In this document: piece by piece, positions 32,768-41,187 of the stretch
Layout of the letters: every line of letters starts with the position of its first letter
Numbering within the stretch: the first letter of the stretch is position 1
NCBI GenBank assembly: GCA_910586215.1
Contig: CAJUGH010000013.1
Location: 1-64,000 of the forward strand
Direction: 5' to 3'
Origin: an uncultured Acetatifactor sp.
GTDB taxonomy: Bacteria > Bacillota > Clostridia > Lachnospirales > Lachnospiraceae
DNA length: 64,000 bases
Notes under the pieces: generated by a model
Databases searched by the model: none
Told to the model about the DNA's origin: nothing
The model's input: only the letters and a program-made list of their open reading frames with translations
Translations under genes and position numbers: made by a program

Positions 32768-34125
32768 AAATCATCATTGCCGGAGATGGCAAAATGGGGG
32801 CAACCCTGACCCGCCAGTTATCTGCAGAAGGGTATGACCTGACGGTAATCGATTTTAACTCGAAGGTGCTGGAATCCAGCGAGGAGCGCTATGATGTGAT
32901 GGTAGTGCAGGGAAACTGTGCGTCCATGGATGTGCTCAGACAGGCTGGAGTAAAAGAGGCTGACCTGCTGATTGCAGTAGTAGGGGCCGATGAGGTGAAC
33001 CTGCTGTGCTGCGTCACAGCCCACCGCATGAATCCCAGACTTCATACCATAGCCAGGGTGCGCAATCCGGAATATACAGATCAGATCTATGAGATGCGGG
33101 ACATGTTTGCCCTGTCCATGGCAGTGAACCCAGAGAGACAGGCTGCCGTGGAGATGGAGAGGCTGCTGCGGTATCCCGGATTCCTGAAGCGGGACACTTT
33201 TGCCAAGGGCCGGGTGGAGATCGTGGAACTACGCCTGGATGCAAAGAGTAAACTGTGCAATGTTGCCCTAAATGACATGAACAATATTGTGAAGTGTAAG
33301 ATCTTGATCTGTGCGGTGCTGCGCAGTGGTACCGCGGTGGCACCGGATGGTAATTTTGTGCTGCGGGAGGGAGACCGTATCTTTGTGACGGCATCCACGG
33401 ATACTCTGACAGTGCTGCTCAAGAATCTGGGCGTGATCACCCACAAGACAAAGCGGGTCATCCTGTGCGGTGGTGGCAGGGTCAGTTACTATCTGGCGAA
33501 GCTGCTTGGGAGGAGCGGGATCGGTGTACAGATCATTGAACGGAACCAGGAGCGGTGTACCCAGCTTGCGGCTATGCTGCCCAAAGTGCGTGTGATCCAG
33601 GGGGATGCTACCAACCAGTTCCTGCTGGAAAGTGAAGGTATATCCGATTGCGATGCCCTGGTGACCATGACGGGGGTGGATGAACTGAATATGGTGGTAT
33701 CCCTCTATGGGAGCAGCTGTGGCGTACCCCAGGTCATTACGAAACTGGGGCGCATGGATAATACCAATATCCTGGGCAATCTGTCCCTGGGCAGCATTGT
33801 CAGCCCAAAAGAACTGTGCTGTACCGCCATTGTGCGGTATGTCAGGGCCATGAAGAACCAGACAGGGGCCGCCCTCACCATGCACACCATTGCCGATGGG
33901 CAGATGGAAGCCATGGAGTTTGCCGTGGATGGAAAGACGCTTCATTGCGGGGAACCCTTGAAAAAACTGAAGCTGAAGAAGAATGTACTGCTGGTGTGCA
34001 TCAGCAAGGGTGCAAAGGTAGAGATTCCCAATGGTGATTCCTGGTTTGATAAGGGAGATACCTTGATCGTGGTAGCCGGTGCCGGGAAGGGGATCCATCA
34101 GTTGAATGATATCTTTGAGGGGTAA
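32764..34125 (+). CDS. trkA: Trk potassium uptake system regulatory subunit
   Basis: Peripheral NAD-binding subunit gating the TrkH channel. 453 residues, two tandem RCK units: Rossmann domains start IIIAGDGKMGATL (residue 2) and VILCGGGRVSYYLAKLLG (about 229), each followed by a TrkA-C domain (about 140-220 and 370-450). The start codon is GTG overlapping the previous stop. The channel gene trkH follows 108 bp downstream, separated by the C2 leader repeat. Confidence 0.95.
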   Translation: MKIIIAGDGKMGATLTRQLSAEGYDLTVIDFNSKVLESSEERYDVMVVQGNCASMDVLRQAGVKEADLLIAVVGADEVNLLCCVTAHRMNPRLHTIARVRNPEYTDQIYEMRDMFALSMAVNPERQAAVEMERLLRYPGFLKRDTFAKGRVEIVELRLDAKSKLCNVALNDMNNIVKCKILICAVLRSGTAVAPDGNFVLREGDRIFVTASTDTLTVLLKNLGVITHKTKRVILCGGGRVSYYLAKLLGRSGIGVQIIERNQERCTQLAAMLPKVRVIQGDATNQFLLESEGISDCDALVTMTGVDELNMVVSLYGSSCGVPQVITKLGRMDNTNILGNLSLGSIVSPKELCCTAIVRYVRAMKNQTGAALTMHTIADGQMEAMEFAVDGKTLHCGEPLKKLKLKKNVLLVCISKGAKVEIPNGDSWFDKGDTLIVVAGAGKGIHQLNDIFEG

Positions 34126-34140
34126 AATGTGAGAAGAATC

Positions 34141-34226
34141 GAAAGTAAACTTTCAATGACAGACCTGGCGGTCTGTCATCAAAAGGCAAATATTGATTGG
34201 TATGCCCGCTGAAGCGGGCATAGGGG
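34141..34226 (+). repeat. 93-bp leader repeat, copy C2
   Basis: The same element as C1 with only a few base changes. The TGACAGACC / GGTCTGTCA stem is perfect here. It ends with GCCCGCTGAAGCGGGC (34204-34219) and the trkH ribosome-binding site. Confidence 0.9.
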
Positions 34227-34233
34227 TATAGAT

Positions 34234-35688
34234 ATGAACTATAAAATGATGGGCAGGTTTATCGGTAAGATTTTGATAGTGGAGGCAGTGTTCATGGTAC
34301 CGGCACTGTTTATCAGCCTGTGGAACCGGGAATTTGCGGCAGTATATGGATTTATGTGGACCCTGGCTGCCATTATGGGGACGGCTGCTCTGTTCCTTTT
34401 CCTTGGAAGGGGATCCAAGAAAAAGTTTTATGCCAGGGAGGGGCTGGCCTGTGTGGGAATCAGTTGGGTTGTCATGAGCTTTCTTGGCTGCCTTCCCTTC
34501 TGCATATCAGGTGCCATTCCCAGTTTCGTGGATGCTTTCTTCGAAATTGTGTCAGGATTTACCACCACAGGGGCCTCGGTGGTGCCAGAGGTGGAGAAAC
34601 TGCCTATGGGCATCCTTTACTGGAGGAGTTTCAGCCACTGGCTGGGAGGTATGGGCGTGCTGGTGTTCCTGCTGGCAATCTCCTCGGCCGGAGGTGGAGA
34701 AAACGGTTTTACCATGCATCTGCTGCGGGCGGAAAGTCCAGGACCCAATGTAGGGAAACTAGTGCCCCGTATGAGGAAGACAGCAGGCATCCTGTATCTG
34801 CTATACATCCTGCTTACGATCTTGAATATCATTTTTTTGCTGGCAGGCGGCATGTCCCTGTTTGAAGCCGTATGTACCGCTTACGGCACTGCAGGTACAG
34901 GAGGATTCGGTATCAAGAACGACAGTATTGCAGGCTATAGCCCTTATATCCAGAATGTGTGTACGGTGTTCATGCTGCTCTTCGGGGTGAACTTTAGCTG
35001 TTACTACCTGCTGTTGGTCAGACAGTTCAAAAGCGTCCTCCTGGATGAAGAACTGCGCATGTACCTGGGGATGGTGGCAGGCAGTATCCTGCTGATTGTA
35101 CTGAACTTGAGAGGGGTGTATGGAACCCTGGAGGAGACGGTAAGACATGCGGCCTTCCAGGTGGCAAGTATCATGACTACCACAGGATTTGCCACCACGG
35201 ATTTTGACCTGTGGCCATCGTTTTCCAAGGCAATCCTGCTGTTTCTGATGGTGGTGGGTGCCTGTGCAGGCAGCACCGGGGGCGGTTTCAAATGTGGCCG
35301 TATCCTGCTGATGCTCAAGAGCCTGCGCCGGAGTGTACACCAGCTTGTACATCCCAGGCAGGTCCAGGCCATCTTCTCCAACGGACATCCGGTGGATGAG
35401 AAAGTCCTGCAGAATACCAACGCCTACCTGGCAGCTTATGTGAGCTTTGTCATGCTTAGTTTCCTGCTGATCTCCACGGACGGCTTTTCCACCACCACCA
35501 ACTTCTCTGCCGTGCTGGCCTGCTTCAACAATATCGGTCCTGGCTTTGATGCAGTGGGTCCTACCTGTAATTTTGCTTCCTACAGCATCTTCTCCAAGCT
35601 GGTACTGGTGGTGGATATGCTGGCAGGAAGGCTGGAGATCTTCCCGATTCTGATTCTGTTCTCCAGGACTACCTGGAAGAGGAAGTGA
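34234..35688 (+). CDS. trkH: Trk potassium channel subunit
   Basis: Integral membrane ion channel, 484 residues, about ten spans. All four selectivity-filter P-loops are visible: FTTTGAS, GTAGTGGFG, MTTTGFATT and NIGPGFD, which together form the potassium pore. It works with the TrkA protein encoded just upstream. Its translation signals are contained in repeat copy C2. Confidence 0.96.
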   Translation: MNYKMMGRFIGKILIVEAVFMVPALFISLWNREFAAVYGFMWTLAAIMGTAALFLFLGRGSKKKFYAREGLACVGISWVVMSFLGCLPFCISGAIPSFVDAFFEIVSGFTTTGASVVPEVEKLPMGILYWRSFSHWLGGMGVLVFLLAISSAGGGENGFTMHLLRAESPGPNVGKLVPRMRKTAGILYLLYILLTILNIIFLLAGGMSLFEAVCTAYGTAGTGGFGIKNDSIAGYSPYIQNVCTVFMLLFGVNFSCYYLLLVRQFKSVLLDEELRMYLGMVAGSILLIVLNLRGVYGTLEETVRHAAFQVASIMTTTGFATTDFDLWPSFSKAILLFLMVVGACAGSTGGGFKCGRILLMLKSLRRSVHQLVHPRQVQAIFSNGHPVDEKVLQNTNAYLAAYVSFVMLSFLLISTDGFSTTTNFSAVLACFNNIGPGFDAVGPTCNFASYSIFSKLVLVVDMLAGRLEIFPILILFSRTTWKRK

Positions 35689-35782
35689 GGGAAAAAATCT
35701 GCTGTGTTTTCTACTTTATAAAGGCCATATATAAGTGGTGGGGTGTTAGGCAATACACAGCATGATGATATGAGGTGATTTT

Positions 35783-37633
35783 ATGAAAGCCAGAGTATTA
35801 ATAAAGAATAAAACAGTGTTCATAATGGAAGCCATTGTAGTCTTGGGCATAATGGCAGTCATTCCTGGGATATTTGACTACTATTTTGCATTGAATGATG
35901 ATGTATTAATTAATGATATTGTCTCGGGAAGATATTCAGGAATACCAGATGTACATAATGTATCTATGGCAATTCCTCTGAATGTCTTATTGGCCTGCCT
36001 AAATCATATGCTTCCCTCTGTTCCCTGGTTTGGATTATTGCTGCTATTTTCTCAGTTTGGATCATTGTACTTGATTGTGGTGAATCTGACAAAGCAACTG
36101 GAGGATAATAAGGAATGGAGGAATCTATGCCTTATTTTCTTGAATATCTTATTTTTTGGTCTAATGGCAGAGGAGTTGGTGCTGGTTCAATATACTTATA
36201 CAGCAGCATTATTGATGACATCAGCTACGTTATGTCTTTATACGATGGATTTTCGACTTTTTTTCACTGGGCGAGGAATATGGAAGTATATATGCATATT
36301 GCTTCAGTTTTTGCTGGCATATTGCATGAGGACGGAAATATTCCTTTTTTTGCTTCCATTTGTGCTAATTTTAACAGTAGTTAAATATTATAAGGAAAAT
36401 GGAATCAGAATAAATGGGGATGCAATATGTAAATGGGGAATTATCTGGGGAAGCATGATAGCATTTGTGATAGGCATGCAGTGTATGAATAACTATGGAT
36501 ATTCAAAGGAAGGTTGGAAGGAGTATAAGGAATTTGACGCTTATAGAACACAGCTATATGACTTCCTGGAACTGCCACCCTTTAAGGAAAACGTTGATTT
36601 TTATAGATCTATTGGTTTATCAGAGATTCAATATGAACTTTTAGACAAATATAATTTTGCTTTGGATGACAGGATTACAGCAAATACCATGAAACAGGTG
36701 GTAAATTACATAAATGAAAAACGGCTTGCAGGATATAGCGGGTTGAAAAAATTTTATTGGAAAAATTTTACATTGCCTTTACGGGAAGGACTATGGTCAT
36801 ATAGCCATCGATGTCTCATGGATCCTATAGTCTCACAGGATGACTATCCATGGAATGTAATCTGTATGACACTATATCTTCTTTTTCTGCTTCTGACCTG
36901 TTTTTCTAAGAAGTGGATTCAGTTGCTCTGGATAGGGGGGATATTTTCTGTTCGTACAATTCTCTGGCTGTATATTATCTTGAAGCAGAGAACACCGGTC
37001 AGGGTGACTCATTCTTTGTTTATTATGGAGATAGTATGTCTGTTGTTACTGATCATAGAGGGGATGGTATGCCAGGCCAGACAGGGAAAAAAACTCTATA
37101 TATGTGATCGTGTGCGAAGAGCATGTACAGTTGTTTTTTTGGTGATGGCTGGTATTTGGATGATAACAGGATGGTTGAAATTTCATATAGAGTATATGGA
37201 TATAAAAGAAAATAATAATTGCTGGGCTAGGTTAACGCAATACTGTCATGAAAATGAAAACGATTTTTTCTTTATTGATGTATACTCTTCAGTGAATTTT
37301 TCTGAACGTATGTTCAAAACAAAAGCAATAAAAGCAGATAATTATGATATATGCGGTGGATGGTTGTCAAAAAGTCCATTATCAGATGAAAAATATTCAC
37401 GATTTGGGATATCTTCTGTAGAAGATGCACTTATAAATAATCAAAGGGTGTATTTTGTCATTACGCATAAGGAACCAATAGATTGGCTCATTCAATATTA
37501 TCGGGAAAAGGGGATACAAATAGAGGTCAATTTGCAGGAAGTAATAGCAGGTCAATTTGATGTATATAGTCTAACGGCATGTGAGACATCTGCACAATCA
37601 GACTATCAAAGTAGAATACTTGATGGCTTATAA
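35783..37633 (+). CDS. large polytopic membrane protein, possibly glycosyltransferase-like
   Basis: 616 residues with about ten spans in two blocks (roughly 12-235 and 340-450) around a soluble loop with FKENVDFYRSIGLSEIQYELLDKYNFALDDR, plus a C-terminal extracytoplasmic domain (about 465-616). The early LNDDVLINDIVSG motif in the first loop recalls the acidic loop of GT-C glycosyltransferases, but I cannot assign the family. The gene is AT-rich compared with trkH, suggesting transfer. TGAGGTGATTTT precedes the ATG. Function unknown; cell-surface polysaccharide work is a guess. Confidence 0.8.
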   Translation: MKARVLIKNKTVFIMEAIVVLGIMAVIPGIFDYYFALNDDVLINDIVSGRYSGIPDVHNVSMAIPLNVLLACLNHMLPSVPWFGLLLLFSQFGSLYLIVVNLTKQLEDNKEWRNLCLIFLNILFFGLMAEELVLVQYTYTAALLMTSATLCLYTMDFRLFFTGRGIWKYICILLQFLLAYCMRTEIFLFLLPFVLILTVVKYYKENGIRINGDAICKWGIIWGSMIAFVIGMQCMNNYGYSKEGWKEYKEFDAYRTQLYDFLELPPFKENVDFYRSIGLSEIQYELLDKYNFALDDRITANTMKQVVNYINEKRLAGYSGLKKFYWKNFTLPLREGLWSYSHRCLMDPIVSQDDYPWNVICMTLYLLFLLLTCFSKKWIQLLWIGGIFSVRTILWLYIILKQRTPVRVTHSLFIMEIVCLLLLIIEGMVCQARQGKKLYICDRVRRACTVVFLVMAGIWMITGWLKFHIEYMDIKENNNCWARLTQYCHENENDFFFIDVYSSVNFSERMFKTKAIKADNYDICGGWLSKSPLSDEKYSRFGISSVEDALINNQRVYFVITHKEPIDWLIQYYREKGIQIEVNLQEVIAGQFDVYSLTACETSAQSDYQSRILDGL

Positions 37634-37773
37634 TGATTGGCATAGATAGAACTTTAAAAGAAGGTGTTTTTATGCAATATCTAATGAGTGCATAAATAGA
37701 TCAAACTTGTAGAATATGGATCATGAGAGGACAGAGCCATGCATTGGGGCATGCTGTATTTTTCTGGATTCAG

Positions 37774-37802
37774 TCATACCCCTTGAAAATCCTTCATACA
37801 AT
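37774..37802 (+). promoter_or_regulatory. SigE-type promoter of spoIIID
   Basis: TCATACC (37774-37780; KMATA matched), a 14-nt spacer and CATACAAT (37795-37802), a perfect -10 (CATACAnT). The same spacer length occurs in the sipL promoter. spoIIID is SigE-dependent in known spore formers. Confidence 0.72.
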
Positions 37803-37831
37803 GGTAAAAAGTATCCCACGGGGGTTTACCG

Positions 37832-38095
37832 TTGAAGGATTATATCGAAGAGCGTGCCATCAGCATTGCCAATTATATCATTGACAGCAACGCCACAGTC
37901 AGACAGACAGCGAAGACGTTTGGAGTGTCGAAAAGCACGGTACATAAGGATGTAACAGACAGGCTGATGCAGATCAATCCCACCCTGGCAAAGCAGGCCA
38001 GACAGGTGCTGGATGTGAACAAATCGGAGCGTCACATCCGGGGGGGACTTGCCACAAAGGAGAAATATCTGCACCAGCACGGCAGTATGGTGTAA
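37832..38095 (+). CDS. spoIIID: sporulation transcriptional regulator SpoIIID
   Basis: Mother-cell DNA-binding protein that modulates SigE-dependent genes. 87 residues: KDYIEERAISIANYIIDSNATVRQTA leads into the helix-turn-helix TFGVSKSTVHKDVTDRL (about 29-46), then INPTLAKQARQVLDVNKSERHIRGGLATKEKY, the signature SpoIIID tail. The start is TTG at 37832 behind CGGGGG; no in-frame ATG fits the conserved N-terminus. It is alone, with a SigE-type promoter and its own terminator. Confidence 0.96.
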   Translation: MKDYIEERAISIANYIIDSNATVRQTAKTFGVSKSTVHKDVTDRLMQINPTLAKQARQVLDVNKSERHIRGGLATKEKYLHQHGSMV

Positions 38096-38118
38096 AAGTT
38101 CAAGTTACAGGGAAATGG

Positions 38119-38158
38119 AAATCCACCGGCAGACAGGAAAGCTGCAGGTGGATTTTTT
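38119..38158 (+). terminator. rho-independent terminator of spoIIID
   Basis: AAATCCACC pairs with GGTGGATTT, with an inner GCAG / CTGC helix, followed by a T run of six. Confidence 0.85.
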
Positions 38159-38242
38159 GCGCTTCTATTTACATAATAATCTATTTGAGCTATAATAAAT
38201 GCAAATTAGAACCATGAGGCCATTAAAAGCGGGAGGCGGTCA

Positions 38243-38695
38243 ATGGATACAATTATAATATATGAATCCACCCACCATGGAAACACGAAAAAGCTGGTAG
38301 ATGCAATTTCGAGGGAGTATGGAGTCAGAGCGGTAAATGTGGAGGAAACCATGAATATGGACTTTTCTTCCTGCGACTTGATTGGCATTGCGTCAGGTGT
38401 GGCATTCGGGAAATTTTATGAGAAGGCAGAGCGGTTTGCAGCGGAGAAACTTCCGGAGAATAAGAAGGTATTCTTTCTGTATACATGTGGGAATGACAGT
38501 GGAAAATATGCCGCTTCGGTTTCCGCAAAAGCCAGGGAGAAGAACTGCCAGGTTCTTGGCGTATATGGCTGCCGGGGTTTTGATACCTTTGGACCCTTTA
38601 AGTTGGTGGGTGGTATTGCCAAAGGACATCCGACACAGGAGGAAATAGACGGAGCAGTGAAATTTTACGGGGGACTGACGATAGAGGGAAAATGA
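38243..38695 (+). CDS. flavodoxin-family protein
   Basis: FMN-binding electron carrier of 150 residues. The N-terminal IIIYESTHHGNTKKLVDAI (about 4-22) is the phosphate-binding loop of flavodoxins (T/S-x-T-G-N-T type). FFLYTCGNDSGKYA and GVYGCRGFDTFGPFKLVGGIAKGHPT correspond to later flavin loops. It shows only one domain and could serve low-iron electron transfer. GGGAGGCGG precedes the ATG. It lies between spoIIID and a decayed region. Confidence 0.9.
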   Translation: MDTIIIYESTHHGNTKKLVDAISREYGVRAVNVEETMNMDFSSCDLIGIASGVAFGKFYEKAERFAAEKLPENKKVFFLYTCGNDSGKYAASVSAKAREKNCQVLGVYGCRGFDTFGPFKLVGGIAKGHPTQEEIDGAVKFYGGLTIEGK

Positions 38696-39146
38696 GGGTA
38701 GCTGGTCGAGTTACCGGAGGAGCATTTGGGATGGAATTTCCAGTGGCCAGTACGGGAGGACCACTACTACGGAATCTCCATTATATGCACCATTTATCAA
38801 AAAATGAGTTTATAGAACATGATAGAATCCGCGCTTCGCAAGGACTCTATTGTCATGAATAAAGGCGTGTAGCCAATGGCGTGAATCCAGCAAACGTCAA
38901 AGCTATACGCTCTATTTTTGTCTAATCACCCACCAGCAGGAAGGCACAGTGGAGAGGGCTTTGCAGGAGCAGAAGGCATTGCCGGAAGCCGTGATGGACA
39001 TACGTCTACCATATAGGGCAGACATCTATCCACCAGAGAGAGGTAGGGATAGAGAAGGAGATAGGGAGAGAGCACAAATGAAATCAAGCAGTCTTATCTT
39101 TCCCGTATTATATTTTTTTTAGGGCGATCAAAACGAGGGAAAGCAG
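38696..39146. other. decayed intergenic region with two hairpins
   Basis: No intact gene. One frame near 38702-38812 reads like a short protein remnant (LPEEHLGWNFQWPVREDHYY) with no start or family. Two hairpins follow: 38822-38850 (ATAGA-TCC / GGA-TCTAT with inner GCG / CGC) and 38865-38910 (GCGTGTAGC / GCTATACGC) ending in TCTATTTTTG, which resembles a terminator. A small structured RNA of about 100 nt is possible. Confidence 0.45.
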
Positions 39147-39260
39147 ATGTACAAACTGGTGGCGCTTGTCCAGGACAGACTGAAGCGAAGCATAGACCCA
39201 GGCAGCGCAGACATTTGGCGAATGCCGCGAGGGGTGCAAAGCAGAATAACGAAAGGATGA
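39147..39260 (+). CDS. possible 37-residue leader ORF before the damaged exporter gene
   Basis: ATG 39147 lies 6 bases after GAGGGA and encodes [19 protein letters not shown] and 18 more residues, ending ATGA so that its stop overlaps an in-frame ATG of the exporter. No family is recognised. It could be a leader giving translational coupling, a remnant or chance; the local sequence also looks like a dispersed repeat. Confidence 0.3.
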   Translation: MYKLVALVQDRLKRSIDPGSADIWRMPRGVQSRITKG

Positions 39261-41097
39261 GATTTATTATGAATGGTGCTGTGCCTCTGAAGAATAAGAA
39301 AGTTAAGCCAAAGTACAATCTATTTCAGAATAGTGTATATATGATCAGATTTGCATGGGAAAAACGCAAGGGGGTATTGTGGCTTTGTCTGATATTGGCC
39401 ATTTTAGCAGTTCTGGAAAACCTGCTTAGTGTACTTGTTACGCCAGTCATTTTATCTGCAGTAGAGGATGCTGTGCCGATAGGGCAGTTATTCATGACTA
39501 TTCTGTTATTTGGATTAACGCTGATGTTAGTTAGTACGGTAAATACTTATTTTGATACGAAAATACCGTTTGAACATGCTTCTTTTAGGATAATTTTAAC
39601 TTCTCAGATTTCAAAAAAAATTACAACAATATCTTATCCCTTAACAGAAGATCAAGATATACATAAAATGCTGGACAGAGCAACAATGGCTGTTATAGAT
39701 GCTAATTCTGCTACACAAGCCATATGGATTACAATGACGAAACTTCTTACTGATAGTCTTGGCATTGTAATTTATCTTTTCTTACTTTCATCTCTTGATT
39801 TTTGGACTATTTTTCTTGTTTTTATCACATCCGTTATCGGATTTTTTTTAAACAGGAAAATGAGTGGCTGGGGATATCGTCATCGAGAGGAAGAAGCAGA
39901 ATATTCACGGCATATGAAATATGTATCTAACAAGGCAGGAGAAATCTCTATTGTTAAGGATATTCGTATGTTTGGTATGAATAACTGGCTGGAGGATGTG
40001 TACAGGAGTAATATGCATTTGTTGCGTTCATTTATTTCCCGAAGGGAGAAGGTCTATATCTGGGGTGACATTATCAATGCTGTTTTAACTTTTGCGCGAA
40101 ACGGCATAGCATATATTTATTTGATAGGACTGGTACGAAACGGTGGGATATCTGCTTCCCGGTTTTTGCTTTGCTTTACAGCGGTTGGAGGCTTTGCCGT
40201 ATGGGTAAATGGAATTCTCTCGGGTTTTATAGATCTGTATGGACATAGTCTTGAAATCACTACCATGCGGGAATTTCTTGAGTATCCGGAAACTTTTATC
40301 TTTGAAGGAGGAATTCCCCTGGAACCAGATGTAAATAAATCTTATCAGATCAAGCTGAAAAATGTTTCTTTCCGTTATCCAAAGGCAGAGCGAGATACTT
40401 TGAAGAATATTAATCTGACCATTCAGCCAGGTGAAAAGTTGGCGATTGTAGGACTCAATGGTGCAGGTAAGACAACGCTTGTCAAGCTGATTTGTGGTTT
40501 TTTGATCCAACAGAAGGTGAGATATTATTAAATGAAGAAAATATAAAAAAGTATAATCGAAGGGATTATTATCGCCATTTTTCTGCCGTTTTTCAGGATT
40601 TTTCAATTTTACCGGTTACTTTGGCAGAAAACATTTCTCAGACCGAATTGATTGATATGGAAAAGATGCGTAATTGTGTGGAAAAGGCAGGTTTGATTGA
40701 AAAAATAGAGAGCCTGCCACAAAAGTATGATACGCATCTTGGCAAAGAAATATTTGAGGATGGTATTGAGTTTTCAGGAGGTGAAACTCAAAGTCTGATG
40801 CTGGCCCGTGCATTATACAAAAATGCACCTGTTATTATTCTTGATGAGCCAACTGCTGCTCTTGATCCTATCGCTGAAAGTGAAATGTATCATAAATATC
40901 ATGATTTGACTGATGGTCGGACATCTGTATATATTTCCCACCGTCTTGCTTCAACGCGCTTTTGTGACCGAATTGTTTTAGTTGGTGATGGTGGGATTTT
41001 AGAAGAAGGTACCCACGACAGTTTGATACAGCAAGGAGGTAAGTATGCAGAGCTATTTGAGATTCAAAGTTATTATTATCAGGACAAGGAGTATTAG
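39257..41097 (+). pseudogene. ABC exporter half-transporter, frameshifted in a T run
   Basis: Two overlapping frames make one exporter gene. The first (to 40531) has the transmembrane domain and Walker [18 protein letters not shown], then runs out of frame as LIQQKVRYY. The second resumes as [11 protein letters not shown] and holds signature FSGGETQSLMLARAL, Walker B IILDEPTAALDP and H-loop YISHRLAS, ending 41097. The break is in a run of six T (40498-40503); seven would restore one protein of about 613 residues. The start is ATG 39257 or 39269. The gene is AT-rich and most resembles exporter half 1 at 16.8 kb. Possible readings are sequencing error, phase variation or true decay. Confidence 0.85.
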
Positions 41098-41187
41098 GTT
41101 TTACAAATAATCAGAATACAGTATATAGGGATGGCAATTTTTGATGCCTTTGGGAAAAAAGTTTTTTAATAGAGGAGGGTAGCAGGT

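Noticed and set aside
41130..41168. 12-codon frame (MAIFDAFGKKVF) between the two damaged exporter halves
   Set aside because: It has a start, stop and partial ribosome-binding site, but a frame this short is expected by chance and it overlaps a GGCA/TGCC hairpin.
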